Assembly: GCA_023627715.1 (NCBI GenBank)
Contig: JAMAHW010000015.1
Location: 554,411-618,410, forward strand
Direction of reading: 5' to 3'
Length of the DNA: 64,000 nucleotides
DNA from: Periconia sp. R9002
Taxonomy: Eukaryota > Ascomycota > Dothideomycetes > Pleosporales > Periconiaceae
A program made the translations under genes and the position numbers. This document shows positions 12,359 through 24,819 of the stretch, piece by piece; position 1 is the first letter of the stretch; every line of letters begins with the position of its first letter. The notes beneath the pieces are model-generated. The model did no database searches and had not been told where the DNA came from. It was given only the letters and a program-made list of their open reading frames with translations.

Positions 12359-13151
12359 TTTGTGCAGGAAGACTGATCAGACAGGATGTCTCGAATGTTT
12401 AGTAGGCCCGGTTAAGACTATGACCTGATATACATGATTGAGAGAAAAGAGAAACAAACATTATGTGGCACCAAAGAAGGCATTGTTTCAATTCAGCATA
12501 GCAGAATGAGGCCCATAGCGATGTCTCTAGCTCGATCTGTTGGGTACCAATCTAACTGAAAAGGTATCTACCTACCTGTACGCTGAGATATTGGCCCCAA
12601 GGTTGTACGGTGAGCAATCACGCGGTGCAGCTGGTCAATCAAAGTATTCGATTCTTATACCTACATATGTACATAGTATTCATAGCAAATCATTTCTTGC
12701 CAACGCATGCCTTTCCATTAAACCAGCATATATACTGCCAGGCAGGATTTCTGCTACCATTTGTTATTCATATCCGTTTTACAACCCGTTTCTCTCACTT
12801 GAGCGAGTTCAAGGGGACCTGCACATGTGTTTTCCCTGCACGTGAACACGCGTAGGTGCGTTTCAACGTTTCTTCCCCACCTGCCGTGCACCTCTACTAA
12901 GTCCTCTCGACCTCAACCTCGCCTCGCCTCACCTCAACACAACCACCCACTATACATAACTTTGTGTCAGTGCCGATGAGGAGCGGCCGAGGCGCCGTTG
13001 CTTTACATCCATTAAACTCCGCATAATCATCAGCGATTGACAAAGTAAAGCTCGATTTATCTTGTTTTTGGTTCGCCTTACGGAGCATCTTATTGTCGCC
13101 AGATCACGCCCCCTGGTGTATTCCTCAAGACTAACTCAGGGCTGCTCGACA
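12359..13151. other. Intergenic between ClpP and RdRP genes
   Basis: About 790 bases in tandem orientation with no recognised gene. It must contain the ClpP terminator and the RdRP promoter. An in-frame TTG at 13062 upstream of the RdRP ATG is probably not used. Confidence 0.5.
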
Positions 13152-16100
13152 ATGGACATATACATTGCGAACCTATTGCCGCGGACCAATCATGCAGAGC
13201 TGAGACTCTTTCTCCGCGATACGCTTAATCGATACGACATCTTCGCCTTTGAAATTTATAAACAGATCGGCAAACCTTGGGCTGTCTTGACAGTCGCAGT
13301 TGCGAGCAATGGACGCATGTTTCTTTCCACTCATGGAGGCAAAACTCCCATGGTGCCTTTAGTCTTCAAAAAAGGACGGCTGTGGATGAGGATCAGCGAC
13401 AAGAAACCGGACCCCCTCAAAGTGAAATCGCTGCTGGAGAAAGAAGCGATCATGCGCGCCCAACGAGCAAAAAAAGGTGGACCGGCTGTATCAGTCACGC
13501 AACCATCCAACGAGCCATTTCGTTTCCTTTCCTTCCAAACTGGTATATGGCATTATGATCATTTCAAAACTCCTGCCTTCGATCCAAAATACCGCGACCT
13601 TCGTCAAGGCACCATCACATTTGGCGAACGTGAGCTGGTGGTCTACCTAGCGGCAACTATCGATGAGGGACACCGCTGGCATTGTCGGATCGACATACCC
13701 TATAGCATCGTTGAACACACCATTCCTTCACAGGATAATCGAAGGCGTGCTGCTGTTACGCTGACACTGCGAACACCACCAAAGATCTATAGGATTGTAA
13801 ACACGGATGATTTACACCTCTATTCGGGGGATGATCCAGCTCCGCCAAGTTTGGAGTCAAGTCTAGCCAACTTAAATCTAGGTGGAAAACAAAAAAGCCT
13901 GGAGCGAGTATGTAGGATGTCTGATAATCTCGACAAAAACTCTGCTCTCTGTATGGTATACAATTTTACTTTGCCTTCAGTTGACGCGGCTACGCAAATG
14001 TGGGTTCGTGTCCGTCAACTCTCAGCACTTTCGCAGGATCAGCGTTGGAGAGTCATCACTCCCTTGCAGATGGGCGAGTCCATTGAGATACAATACAACC
14101 GGTTCGATCGTGTGCTTTCGTACGGTATGGATCCGAAAACTTTCACTTTTGCTGTACGCTTTCAATTGCTTGCTCTCGTCCTCGAAGGCATTCTGGCTCC
14201 CGACTTCGCTTCTAGGTTAGTTCTACCAATCCAGAAATTGTGCCATGAACACAGCCCGGACGTCATAGCTGCTGCTATTCGTAGGCTGGCCTATCAAATA
14301 CCCACAAGTGGGCCTGAGACAGATGCAGATGACTTGAGCGTGGAGTCTATGATACTGAAAATCAAAATCAATATCAAGCACAAAGAGGAACTGTTAGGCA
14401 CCAACAGGGATATTGAAGCGAAACAAAGGCAGCATAGCCATCTCATTTCGACGTACAAAGCAACCATCACTCCCACTGGTATGCTTTTAAGAGGGCCAGA
14501 CATGAATGTTTCCAACAGGATACTTCGTAAATATGAGAGTCATAGTGAGTACTTCATGAGAGTCTTCTTTGCGGACGAGGATGGCTTGTCCGTATTATAC
14601 GACGCGGGCGCTTCGCAAGATCATGTGTACGCCCGTTTTCACCAGGTATTAGCCAACGGCATCACTATTACAGGTCGGAAGTATAGTTTCTTAGGATTCT
14701 CAAACTCATCTTTACGCGGCTATACGGTCTGGTTCATGGCGCCGTTCTACCACGAAGGAAAATGGATGAACTCAGAAGAGGTTATCAAAGACCTGGGAGA
14801 CTTCGAGCATATCCATTGCAGCGCGAAGTGCGCAGCACGAATTGGACAGGCATTTACGGATACCCTGTTCTCTGTCCCTTTGGGTCAAGATGTCTTGGTC
14901 ATTGAAGATGAGCCGGATATTGAACGAAACGAACATTGCTTTTCGGACGGTTGTGGTACAATCTCCGCAGAATTGCTGGAGCAAATTTGGAGAACCTTAC
15001 CTCGTGACCGCCGTAGAATCAAACCAACTATTCTGCAGATACGTTGTCGAGGCGCGAAAGGAGTGTTGTCCTTAGATTCAAGGCTTCCTGGAAAGCAGCT
15101 TCGCATGCGAAAGAGTATGACAAAATACACTGCAAAGGATACCTGGCGAGACCTCGAGATTTGCGGGGCCGCATATAAGCCACTTAGATTGTTCCTCAAT
15201 CACCAGTTCATCAAGATATTGGAAGATCTGCGCATCCCACAGTCTAGCTTCATGGCCTGCCAGAAAGATGCGTTGCGACAACTTGAGCTCGCTATCAGGC
15301 ATCCCGTGAATGCAGCGAGCTTTTTGGAATATTCTAATTCAGGTGTTGCTGCAAAAATACCTGCACTTTTCCAACTCATGCACCATATTGGGATCGACTT
15401 TCAATTAGATAGATTCCTTACCGATATTGTGGAAATCGCCGCCATGTCAAACCTGCGAGATATGAAATACCGAGCTCGCATACCTATTGAGAAGGGTTAT
15501 TTACTCTACGGTATTATGGATGAGACCAATGAGTTGAGAGAAAACGAGGTGTACATCGCCACTGGCACAGAAGATGAAAATGGAAATTGGACACGCAAAA
15601 TACTGCTGGCCGGCCGCGCTGTAGTCACACGAGCCCCGGCCCTTCACCCCGGCGATATCCAAGTTGTCTCGGCAGTAAACGTTTCCGAGGGGTCACCATT
15701 ACACCAACTGCACAATTGTATTGTGTTCAGCCAGCAGGGCACTCGCGACCTACCAAGCAAACTTGGCGGCGGTGATTTGGATGGGGACTTGTTTCACATC
15801 ATTTTTGATGAACGGCTCATACCACCCGGGACATATCAACCGTCTGAATATCCACCAACCGAGGCTCAAGATCTCGGGAGACCAGCCAAAGTGGGCGATA
15901 TTGTGGACTTCTTTGTAGAGTACATGAAATCAGACAGACTGGGTCAGTTATCGAACAAACACAAGATTAGAGCCGACATCCATCCGGACGGCACCTTGCA
16001 TCCTGATTGCGTTCTTCTAGCTAAACTCGCTTCTGACGCCGTTGATTTCAGCAAGTCAGGCAAACCCGTCAATATGCTGGACGCTCCCAAGGGCAACGAT

Positions 16101-16894
16101 CGGAATCGCCCAGATTTCATGGCACCCGGAGCTAACTTTATCATCAACCATGAGGGGAAAGCAGAGATCGAGGAAGACGAAGGAGACGATATTGATAACC
16201 CCGATAGTGTTGATGTCCTCAATCCCAACAAATCCGTGATACGATATTACAAAAGCTCAAAGATCCTTGGAATTCTTTATCGTAACATCAACGAGACCAG
16301 TTTCTTTGATAAAATGCACAGAGACTTCGAGTCCGCTCAGTGGGGTGGCGAAAGCCTGATACAGAAACTGGATCGGTATATCGACCGCGAGACCCGCGTG
16401 TTCCAATGGGAGCAACATCGTGGTTTCGCCGAAGGATTACGTCAGGCGTATTGCGATAACATGTTCGAAATCATGGAAACTCTTCGGCCGCACCGTGGCA
16501 AACCTTTGACGGAGCTGGAAGTGTTCAGTGGTAATATCATGGGCAAAAAAAACCGGGCGTCTAGTCGGTACGTACATACACTCACTGATTCTCCCATATA
16601 ACGTGCGCTCATGATTAACATTTACCTTCCAGATCCACACGCGAAGCCAATCTAGAAGTCCGTGAGCGCTTCGACCGCGACGTAGCTGCCATGGTCCGAC
16701 GAATCGTTTCCGGCAACGGAGATGGCGACGACGAAGTTGAAGCGTTGCCTAGAGCAATCGCTTGCTTCAAGATCAGCCTGGACACCAAGGGGTGGGATGA
16801 GTATCTGGAACTTAAGAGTTGGAAGTACGTCGCTGCCGCCGTTTGTCTGGAGCAGTTGTGGAAGTACATGAATTTCCGCCTGAGGCCTTTGTAA
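13152..16894 (+). CDS. Eukaryotic RNA-dependent RNA polymerase (RNA silencing)
   Basis: Two exons, 13152..16567 and 16633..16894, give 1225 aa. The 65-base intron near the 3' end has donor GTACGT and acceptor TTCCAG. The first ~60 residues (MDIYIANLLPRTNHAELRLF...) look like an RRM fold, as in Rdp1/SAD-1-type enzymes. The catalytic core has the family signature GGGDLDGDLF, with the metal-binding D-L-D-G-D at residues 875 to 879. These cellular RdRPs convert single-stranded RNA to dsRNA for Dicer in quelling, meiotic silencing or heterochromatin formation. The RRM-like start and ~1.2 kb-residue length suggest the Rdp1/SAD-1 branch rather than QDE-1; that is inference. The start at 13152 was chosen because it is the first ATG and begins the RRM. 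Confidence 0.93.
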
Positions 16895-17644
16895 AGCTTT
16901 CTTTGAGTGCGTCACTTTGCGATCGGGGCGTTGGTTTGGTTGCATAACGGCCTTCTCTCCCCTTGAGACAAAGGAAACTGGTTTTGAATAAAAAGGATAT
17001 GTAAGATTTTTCGGGATAACGGTTTTGATACTGGCGAGGTTTTTGTTTAATCTCGAATGAATGAATCATCGACGACCACTTCTTTTCTCCCTCTCTCTCT
17101 CTCTCTCTCCCCGTTCAAAGTGGTAAAAGGATGACGTCTGACGTGTATTTCTGGTTCATGAATGTTAATGTCTGCATGTTCCTTACCTTTATCAAATTTG
17201 TGATCTACCTCCTTCTCTGATTGATTGAGATATACAGTTGCAATGAAATAAAAGCAGTATGACATCTACTCCCATACCGATCCTCACGTGTTTCCGTAAC
17301 AGGTTTACTCTCTTCAAAATATCTCCTTCATGTGATCGATCAACGGATCAGTCTGAGTTTTTATGTCAATAGGTCAATATCTCTCTGTGTGAAACTGAAC
17401 CAAATGACCTTCTTGTCAATTTGTTTTACATTTTCATTCCTCTTTCCTGCATACGGCGGTTGATTGACAGCAAAAAAGACCGCAACTGCTGAGAGGTGGG
17501 AAGGGAAAATTAAGTGTTACGCTATGTACGTATACAATCTCATGCGCGTGTGTCTCATGAATTCATCACCGACAGAGAGAAAAAAAGAGTCATTGTAAAC
17601 AACGAGAACAGACTACCCGCCATTTTAGAAGCCAGCGGAAGAGG
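16895..17644. repeat. Intergenic with CT-repeat
   Basis: The space between the convergent RdRP and ureidoglycolate lyase genes carries a CT dinucleotide run at about 17089 to 17109. No gene was recognised. Confidence 0.6.
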
Positions 17645-18598
17645 TCACAATTTCGCCAACACAGCCCCCGGCCCAGCCTTAACAATCACCCTCCCCGACG
17701 GTTCTGAATCCACCATAACCACAACGCCCTCGTCGGCATTCCTCGCCGGCACCAGCTCCACCTCCTGACAATCCTCGATGCCAACGCCATTCGCAAACTG
17801 GCACACAACGAAGTCAATGGGGCGTTCTCCTACCACTACCATCGGTGCATGCCACGTCCCCGCGCCATACGTAACCGCCTGATTCCCTGTCGCCACGAAC
17901 GCACGGATGTTCTTCAGGTCGGGCAACCCGGGGCCCTTCGGTCTCGCTGAGGGGTGGAGGCGCGAGAATTGCGGGGGTGGGGGCGCGGCTTCGTTGGTGA
18001 AGGGCGATGGACGCGCGCGGGCGAAGATATCTTTTATACCGTTTCCCTTTTTCTTGACTTCGGGGGTAGGGTATGGTGGTGGCCGGCCCGTGTGGAGGCG
18101 TGATGCAGAGGCGGGGAGTGTAGGCGCGACAATGACGAGGTACTGTGTGTGTCGTCCGGCGCCGGACAGGCCCATGGGGATGAAGGTTTGCGTAGTGAAG
18201 GGGTGGCGTTCGAGGATGGTGACGTCGAAGAGGGAACGGTCGTTGTTGCCGTAGTCGTCTTCGTCGAAGTCGAGGTCCCCCCAGCTACTCGGCATGCTTT
18301 CTGACGGCTCGTGCGGACGCAGCTGCCGCGGGGAGCATACGAACATGTTCATGACTGCTTTTGCGGGCTTCTTGGACGGCGCGAGAGAGTAGAGATTAGA
18401 GGGGTGGGTGACATCGAGGATTTTGAGCGCCGTGCCTTGGTTCGCGGATATGACTTTTGGGGAGGCGGAGGTGTCTTGTGAGGGGGGTAGTGGGGAGTGT
18501 GCGGGGTTGGAGATTACGGTGCCGAATTGGGAGAAGGAGGACTGGGTGAGGAGTTCGACGGGGATGCGGATCGATGGTGCCGGCATCGAGGGAGGCAT
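17645..18598 (-). CDS. DAL3: Ureidoglycolate lyase
   Basis: A single exon of 317 aa. Family blocks are visible: the N-terminal L-T-Q-S-S-F-S-Q-F-G-T-V-I segment, MNMFVCSPRQL, VTILERHPFTTQTFIPMGL, YLVIVAPT, IRAFVATGNQAVTYGAGTWH and the downstream MVVVGERPIDFVVCQFANGV. The enzyme splits ureidoglycolate to glyoxylate and urea, the last step of allantoin use as a nitrogen source. The protein is longer than bacterial versions because of a Pro/Lys-rich insert around residues 165 to 220, common in fungal homologues. No other allantoin-pathway gene lies in the window. Regulation by nitrogen is expected for the pathway but is not shown by the sequence. Confidence 0.9.
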   Translation of the reverse strand: MPPSMPAPSIRIPVELLTQSSFSQFGTVISNPAHSPLPPSQDTSASPKVISANQGTALKILDVTHPSNLYSLAPSKKPAKAVMNMFVCSPRQLRPHEPSESMPSSWGDLDFDEDDYGNNDRSLFDVTILERHPFTTQTFIPMGLSGAGRHTQYLVIVAPTLPASASRLHTGRPPPYPTPEVKKKGNGIKDIFARARPSPFTNEAAPPPPQFSRLHPSARPKGPGLPDLKNIRAFVATGNQAVTYGAGTWHAPMVVVGERPIDFVVCQFANGVGIEDCQEVELVPARNADEGVVVMVDSEPSGRVIVKAGPGAVLAKL

Positions 18599-19019
18599 TT
18601 TGGTGGTTGGGGGAGGGAATTGGAGAGAAGGTGGTGTGGGTGGAGGGCGAAGGAGGTGATGTTTAAGATGAAGTTGGGCGAGCTTCGAGCTTGTGATAGC
18701 TGGGGATGCAAGCTAGAGCTGGACCGAGGCGTTTCTCATGTATGTAGCAAAGCTTGTTAAAGGACCATTCTGAGGGACGTTGGTTTTAAGTCAATTGGGT
18801 TAATAAAGAGGGAATGTGATTTAGAATACAATTCTTGGAAAAGGAAGGAAATACACACAATCTTCGAGCATGGGCGGTCCATATAAAGGAAGGGCGCCAA
18901 GATTGATACCGATAACGCTTCGCTTCGCGTTACCCCAGCTTGCTGCTAAGAATAAGCTAAGGTTTGATGTTTAACAACCGCACTTGGAGCACTTGGGCAC
19001 AGAACATTGGTACTCCACC
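18599..19019. promoter_or_regulatory. Divergent promoter region between DAL3 and COG5
   Basis: 421 bases separate the divergent start codons of ureidoglycolate lyase and COG5. It must hold both promoters. No other feature was recognised. Confidence 0.5.
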
Positions 19020-20375
19020 ATGTCCGACGGAGGGGAGCCGTCGTATATCGACTATGAAGCCTTCCTTGACCCGGACTTCTCGGCCACGTCCTTTGCGAAC
19101 ACGCTCGTGCTTGCGACCAACAATCCGTCCGATACCCCGCTAGATCTCTCGACACCCCTCTCGCGCGTCCTGTTCGATGTACAGGAGATTGACACACACA
19201 TTGACACCCTCACTACCAAGTCGGCTCTGCCACTGCTGGAGTATACGAAGGATAATGCCGAGTCGAGTGCAAAGATTCTACAGGAAGTTGAAGGACAGGT
19301 GGCTAGTCTGACCGAATCCTACAAGACACTTGAGAAAGAGGTCATTGAGCGATATGAAGTGGCAGAGCAAGTCCGCTTGACTGCGGAAAGACTGGTTCAG
19401 ACGGTCAAAATTGGCAGGGCCGTTGCAAGGTGCTTGGTGCTCGGGAGGCAGTTGGAGGTGCGCATGTCGGAGCTGGGAGGGGTTGGCAGTGCAAAAAAGG
19501 AGGACCATCGGGCCATGGTGCGCTCTGCGGATACTATATTATCGTTGCGCCAGATGTTCATGGCTACAAAACCGGGCGAAGAAGGGGAAGGCTTGGATAA
19601 GGTCAATGTGGTCAACACATTGAAGAACGAGCTGGTGAATCCTGGGGAGCGGAGCATATCTTCCAGAGCACAACAGGTAGTCAAAGAGTTCGCCATGTCC
19701 TCCCTACTTTCATCATCTGGACAATCCTCAGCATCGACATTCGCACAAACCGAAGATACAAAGGCGAGGACGACGTCTGCGCTGCAGACGTTATATCTGT
19801 TGTCACCTACATCTCCCAGCACCACCATGGCCTCTTTCGAGCCTTCCTTGATGTTAAATGCCTTGCAGGACTATCTACAAACTCAATTGAAGTCGTCCAT
19901 TGCGTCGCTGGCACGATCTTTAGCGACCCTTCCCACACTGGAGAGGACGATGCTTGAAATTTCAGCCCGCTGTCAGAATATCGTAGCGCTTGAAACGTTG
20001 CTGGGGACCATCAAACGCCCAGCGCATCCGCTACTGCAAGCAGACGAAGCTGCAGAGGCAAAATCTCCGAATTTCCTGCAGCCTCTTCTGCAGGCACTCG
20101 ATACCTCGTCGCTCCCCTCTTATTTCTGGAGGACTTTTGCTTCTAATATGGCGCCGAGGGTCCAGGAACTCATGCAGCGTGGGGGGGTATCCGCAAGGAC
20201 CCTGCGCTCAAACAAGGATAGGGTCCGTGACCTTATCCGAGAATGCGTCAATCGTGGATCACAGCTGCCGGGTGCATCATCATTGAGCAAGGACAAGGGT
20301 AAGGCAGCCATTGCGGGGAGCTGGGAGCGCGAGGCTGCAGTCATGGTCGGAGCAATTGTTCAACAGATTAGGTGA
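19020..20375 (+). CDS. COG5: Conserved oligomeric Golgi complex subunit 5
   Basis: A single exon of 451 aa from the ATG at 19020; an in-frame TTG at 18984 would add 12 residues but is unlikely to be used. The N-terminus carries the Cog5 signature: YIDYEAFLDPDFSATSFAN, then LATNNPSDTPLDLSTPLSRV, then a helical stretch beginning FDVQEIDTHIDTL. The remainder is helical and rod-like, with coiled-coil character around residues 60 to 130. COG is the tethering complex for retrograde vesicles at the Golgi. Length is close to yeast Cog5 and much shorter than the animal protein. Confidence 0.93.
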   Translation: MSDGGEPSYIDYEAFLDPDFSATSFANTLVLATNNPSDTPLDLSTPLSRVLFDVQEIDTHIDTLTTKSALPLLEYTKDNAESSAKILQEVEGQVASLTESYKTLEKEVIERYEVAEQVRLTAERLVQTVKIGRAVARCLVLGRQLEVRMSELGGVGSAKKEDHRAMVRSADTILSLRQMFMATKPGEEGEGLDKVNVVNTLKNELVNPGERSISSRAQQVVKEFAMSSLLSSSGQSSASTFAQTEDTKARTTSALQTLYLLSPTSPSTTMASFEPSLMLNALQDYLQTQLKSSIASLARSLATLPTLERTMLEISARCQNIVALETLLGTIKRPAHPLLQADEAAEAKSPNFLQPLLQALDTSSLPSYFWRTFASNMAPRVQELMQRGGVSARTLRSNKDRVRDLIRECVNRGSQLPGASSLSKDKGKAAIAGSWEREAAVMVGAIVQQIR

Positions 20376-21807
20376 GATCTGTTGGGTTTCCAAAACCACT
20401 GGATGGGAAGAACAGAAGGAGATTTAGTAGCCGCCGTACTTGGTTGTACGAGTGTAGAGAGCTAGCAGCAATTGAGTTGGAAACTGAAGGCGCATTTGTC
20501 AATCAAGTAGTGACGACGACAATGATGCGCATTGATACCTTCACACACCAACGTCTACTTTTTGCGGAAGTAGATGAAAAGACGGTGCATGTCGATTGGA
20601 GTAGGGGAGGTGGAAACTGGAAAGGGATGCAGAAGTCAAAACAGCGGAGAAACAGCATATGATTGCTCGGGAGTGGTCGTTATGCACTAGACGCACAATG
20701 CGGCGAGGTTTGGAACGGGGCCAGGGTTGCGACATAAATAGCATGAAAAGTACGGTAGACATGTGTTCCTTTTGTGTGCACAGGATCGTATCATAAAGCG
20801 ATGAGCATGTGAGTACATGGTTGTTTTTTTGGCGGTAGAGACTGTGCATGCCTCAATACCCGCTTCATTCGGGATGATACAAGACAGAAAGACACAAGCA
20901 CATGGGGCTTGTAAGATGGTATGATTGCAGGTCCGAGGGGACCGTGAAGCGTGGTGTCGAAACACTGCGGGTCTCAATGGGGATGCCTTGGAAAGGACAG
21001 GCCGTCATAGAGTACTTGCTGTATACGTAGCAGGTTGCTATTAAGGGTATGTAGCTAAGTAATTAGTGGAGCTATTCGGTGCGTACTACAGTAGGTAAGC
21101 TTGTTTGTGGTAAGGTACTGGGTGTGGTTCCTTCGGATGCGGATGATGATGGACATGCTCCGGGGTGAGTCAGCGTGAGTGATGGTGTTGAAGCCTCAGG
21201 AGGAGGAGGAAGTTTGTAGAGTAGAGAGAGGATAGTGGTGGTGGTAATGAGGTAATGAAGTGAATCCAGGCGTACAATTGGGAAGGTGCACCACTCAGTG
21301 CTCCCGTAAGCGGCCTAGTGCGACCCGATTGGCCCCGAGGCGGAAGCGAGCGAATACTCCAGGCACCAATCAAGAAACCACCAACCAACGCTGGCCCTGG
21401 CTGGCTGGCTGGTCCGGTCTTGCTTGTCTTCACTCTTCTCCACCATTACATTACCTTTTGCTGCGAGCCTACTCTCTCTCTTCTCACCACCCCCTCCCCT
21501 TCTTTGCCGCCCCCTGTCTTATCCTCTCCGGCCCTGTCTCTCCCTCTTTATTCTTCCTCGGTCTCTTCTCAGCCTTCTGCTATCCGAATCTCCATTGCCC
21601 TTCTGCCTGCATTCGCCTGCACCGGCCGTAGAGCTCCTTTGAGGTTCAGCAGGACTGCAGGAGTACTCACGCATTCACATCCACATCTTGTTATACACAC
21701 CCACGATCCTCACTCACCACCCCGACTCTTCTAATTTACTACAAAACCCCCTCGCTCCCCGCTCGACTTTCTTCTTCACGCTACATTCGGCACCACCTAC
21801 TTCCGCA
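20376..21807. promoter_or_regulatory. Intergenic and long pyrimidine-rich leader of VTS1
   Basis: About 1.4 kb lies between COG5 and VTS1. The last ~350 bases are strongly C/T-rich, typical of a long fungal promoter and 5' UTR. Several short ORFs lie here and could act as upstream ORFs. No separate gene was recognised. Confidence 0.5.
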
Positions 21808-23751
21808 ATGTCAAACATCGCCGCCAACAGGAACAGCACCCCGGAAGGGTCCAGCTCGTTGCGGCCTCCCAACTCACGCACCATCGGTTCTGGCCATCAC
21901 CTCCGAGCCTCTGCCGATATGGGCGGCTTCTCCTCCCCCCTCACCAACCGTGGCATACGCCCAGCTTCCGAGATCTATTTTGGACGCAACAGTACAAACT
22001 CGGGAAATCCCGATGAAATGGAGAGGGCTGCGCAGCAGTGGCTGGCCGACATCGACCAGTATGAGACTACGCTCGAAGAAATGGCCACCGCGACCCTTGA
22101 TCAGGACTTCAAGGATGAGCTGAGCGCCATTGAGCAGTGGTTCCGCGTCCTAAGTGAGGCCGAACGGACCGCTGCCCTGTATGCGCTGCTCCAGCAGACC
22201 ACCCAGGTCCAGATCAGGTTCTTCATCCAAGTGCTCCAGCAAATGTCCAAAAGTCTCCCCATGTCGAGCGTGCTTTCCCCCGCCAACTTTGGAGAGAAGG
22301 GTAAGATGGAGAAAATCAATACACCCCGCACCTTCCCAGAGGCTTACATATCGCAGATCCAATGACACAGAAATTGAGCGATGCTATGAGCAAGCTGAGC
22401 ACCGGCGAGAACCGTCACTCCCTAGGCCCCACCGGTCGTCCTCCACCATCCCCGGGTGCAAAGCGCAACTCTGGCCTGGATCAGAGCACCATTAGCCGCA
22501 TGTTCCCCGACGCTGCTGCCGCCATTGCCAAGCAAAAGGCAGAGTTCACAGACATTACAGGCCTCGCCCCAGCATCCACCCGCAACAGCATTGTGGGCGA
22601 TCGAAGCTCCTTGGCCGCACCTACAATCTCTGGCCCAGACGAGAAGAAGGAGGGCACGGTTCCTGCTTCTCCGTGGGGTGACGGTGGCGCGCAGTCAGCT
22701 ACCCGCCCCAAATCTTCTGGCCAACACCAGCCCATGGGCCAATTTTCTCAACCACCGCCTTCTGCTGGACTTCGCTCCCCTCGCCTACCTCTCTCTGCAG
22801 ACGGTGGAAATGTACAAACTACGACATTGAACGCCCCAGGTCAGGACGCAGGTAGCATGCCCATGCTTTCTCCCTCTTACGCTCCAGGTGGCAGCTGGGC
22901 GTCGCAGCTGAGCACCCCCATGGTCGGCAATTTCAATCAGAACCAGACGCAGGCCGATATGGTGGCTAATGCGACCGCGATGAAGTTGGCTGCTCTCTCG
23001 ACCGTCAACAACCGGATTCAGCTCGATGATGTGCGCAAATACCGCCGTGCCAGGTCCAGCGAGGGACAGGGTGCTGGAAATGCCCCCCTCTCTCCCGGCC
23101 TCCCACCAGGAATTGGAAACAGCAACTTTGTCATGACGAATGAGTTGGGTCAACTGCTCACCCCGCAACAGGCGGCCGCGCTCCAGGCTCAGCAGCTTGC
23201 AGCCATGCAGGGTCGTCGTTCTCGCCCCAACTCTCCCGGTATCGCTATGCAAGGCCAGGGCATTGGCGCTATGAACTTTGCTTCGCCACAGAGCAATGGA
23301 TTTTTGACCGCTGATTATGGAACCTCGCCGCTTGTCAACAATAGTCTTTCTGGATTGAACTTGGGCCAATTCGGCCTTGGCGGCATGGGCAGCGATGGTG
23401 GACACGGGTTCAGTGCTGATGAGATCAACCGTGGTAGGTCGCCTCGCGGCCGCCGTGGTAGCTCCAAGCCCCCAGAGGATCCCACCGACCCCGGACTGCT
23501 CAGCGATATCCCGAGTTGGTTGCGAAGTCTCCGTCTCCACAAATACACGGACAACCTCAAGGACTTGAACTGGAAGGAGCTGATTGAGCTTGACGATGAA
23601 GGCCTGGAAAAGCGAGGTGTTAATGCGCTGGGCGCGCGTAGAAAGATGCTGAAGGTAAGTCTGCAGCCTGTTCGCTGAGCTGTTCTGTTACTGACACGCA
23701 CAGGTTTTCGAGCAAGTGAAGGAAGCAAAAGACAACGGAAAGCTTCGATAG
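21808..23751 (+). CDS. VTS1: SAM-domain RNA-binding protein Vts1
   Basis: Three exons, 21808..22300, 22357..23654 and 23704..23751, give 612 aa; all phases close. Splicing joins ...NFGEK to [11 protein letters not shown]. An N-terminal helical domain (about residues 65 to 165, [20 protein letters not shown]...) is followed by a long Gln/Ser/Pro-rich disordered region and a C-terminal SAM domain (about residues 545 to 612: [20 protein letters not shown], then [17 protein letters not shown]). Vts1/Smaug SAM domains bind CNGG-type RNA hairpins and recruit deadenylases to degrade mRNAs in the cytoplasm. The 48-base last exon encodes the end of the SAM domain, so ignoring the last intron would truncate it. 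Confidence 0.94.
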
Positions 23752-24819
23752 ATAAGGGTGCACAATAGGCCCCTCGTTATGATGGTTTGCTGCATTTACG
23801 CAGTCAAGATTGTTTACGCGTATAGATTTATGATATATGGACAACGTGTTGGGAGCGCTAGCCGGTCACAGATGTTGTCTACGCGTTATCCTCATCCTAG
23901 GAGCCCATTACACGATAACGGAGAAGGTTCGATAATGGCAGTGTCTCTTCGTTGATAGGGACGCGTTGTGTGGGCACGGTTTCCAATTCACACATATATA
24001 CCATTGGGGTTGGAGATTTGGAAGATTTGTTCTGTTTCTACAAAAAGACGTTGTATGTCGTTTGCGCGCACTTGGAGGGGAAGGGGGCTGGCGAGATATG
24101 TAATGAGAGATGCTTTTTTTGCTTTTCCCAATCATGCACTTTTACATTCTTCTTTAGTCCCATCACACTTTCCCCATCGCATGTTCCTTTCCAGTCCCAC
24201 TGGCTCCACGGATCTGGGGAATTTGATTGTGATTGTTTCAAACAAAGAAGACGTGTGTTTTGAAACATTGTGTGTGGGTCGGGTGAGGGCTAGGCGTCTG
24301 GCTTGCCGCTGCGAAGTCGAACGAGTAACACTAACAACCAATCAGACCCTGTCGACGACCGACGTCTTGAAACACGCGCACGACGTTTCTTCACCACACA
24401 AGACCAGCAACGACTATCACCTTTCACGAGGACCTGCAGGCGAGCATTTGAATCATGGACATAACCGCTTTCACTTTGCTCCATTCAACCTAGGCTCGTG
24501 TGAACCCCCGCCGTCGCGCTGTTCCTATTGTGACTTGGGCGCCACAACCACAATGAATAAAGGAAACCTTTGCTGCTTGTGTTGACACAATGCGTTGTTG
24601 ACCAGCACTTTTTTGCGCCTGGTGCCTATTTCTGTCCCCCCTTCTCTTCTCTTCTCTTCTCATCGCTGCTGTGCAGGTGGATTGTTTATTCTCTTCTTTA
24701 CATTCATTTGCGTCTTAACCCTATACTTCTAACTTTGATATAACTTTCCCTCTCTGCAAACCCAGGCCCAACAACATATATCATACAAACATACATACTA
24801 AACACAAACACATTTAAAA
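23752..24819. other. Intergenic between VTS1 and GH16 gene
   Basis: About 1.07 kb with no recognised gene. A TTCTC microsatellite lies at about 24640 to 24662, followed by an A/C-rich leader immediately before the GH16 start. Confidence 0.5.

Noticed and set aside
13062..13151. Upstream TTG extension of the RdRP
   Set aside because: Non-ATG start. The RRM-like domain begins at the ATG at 13152.
18984..19019. Upstream TTG extension of COG5
   Set aside because: Non-ATG start. The ATG at 19020 fits the conserved N-terminus.
22785..23540. 251-codon ORF antisense to VTS1
   Set aside because: The plus strand has the SAM-domain protein with matching splice sites. The antisense frame is open only because of codon composition.
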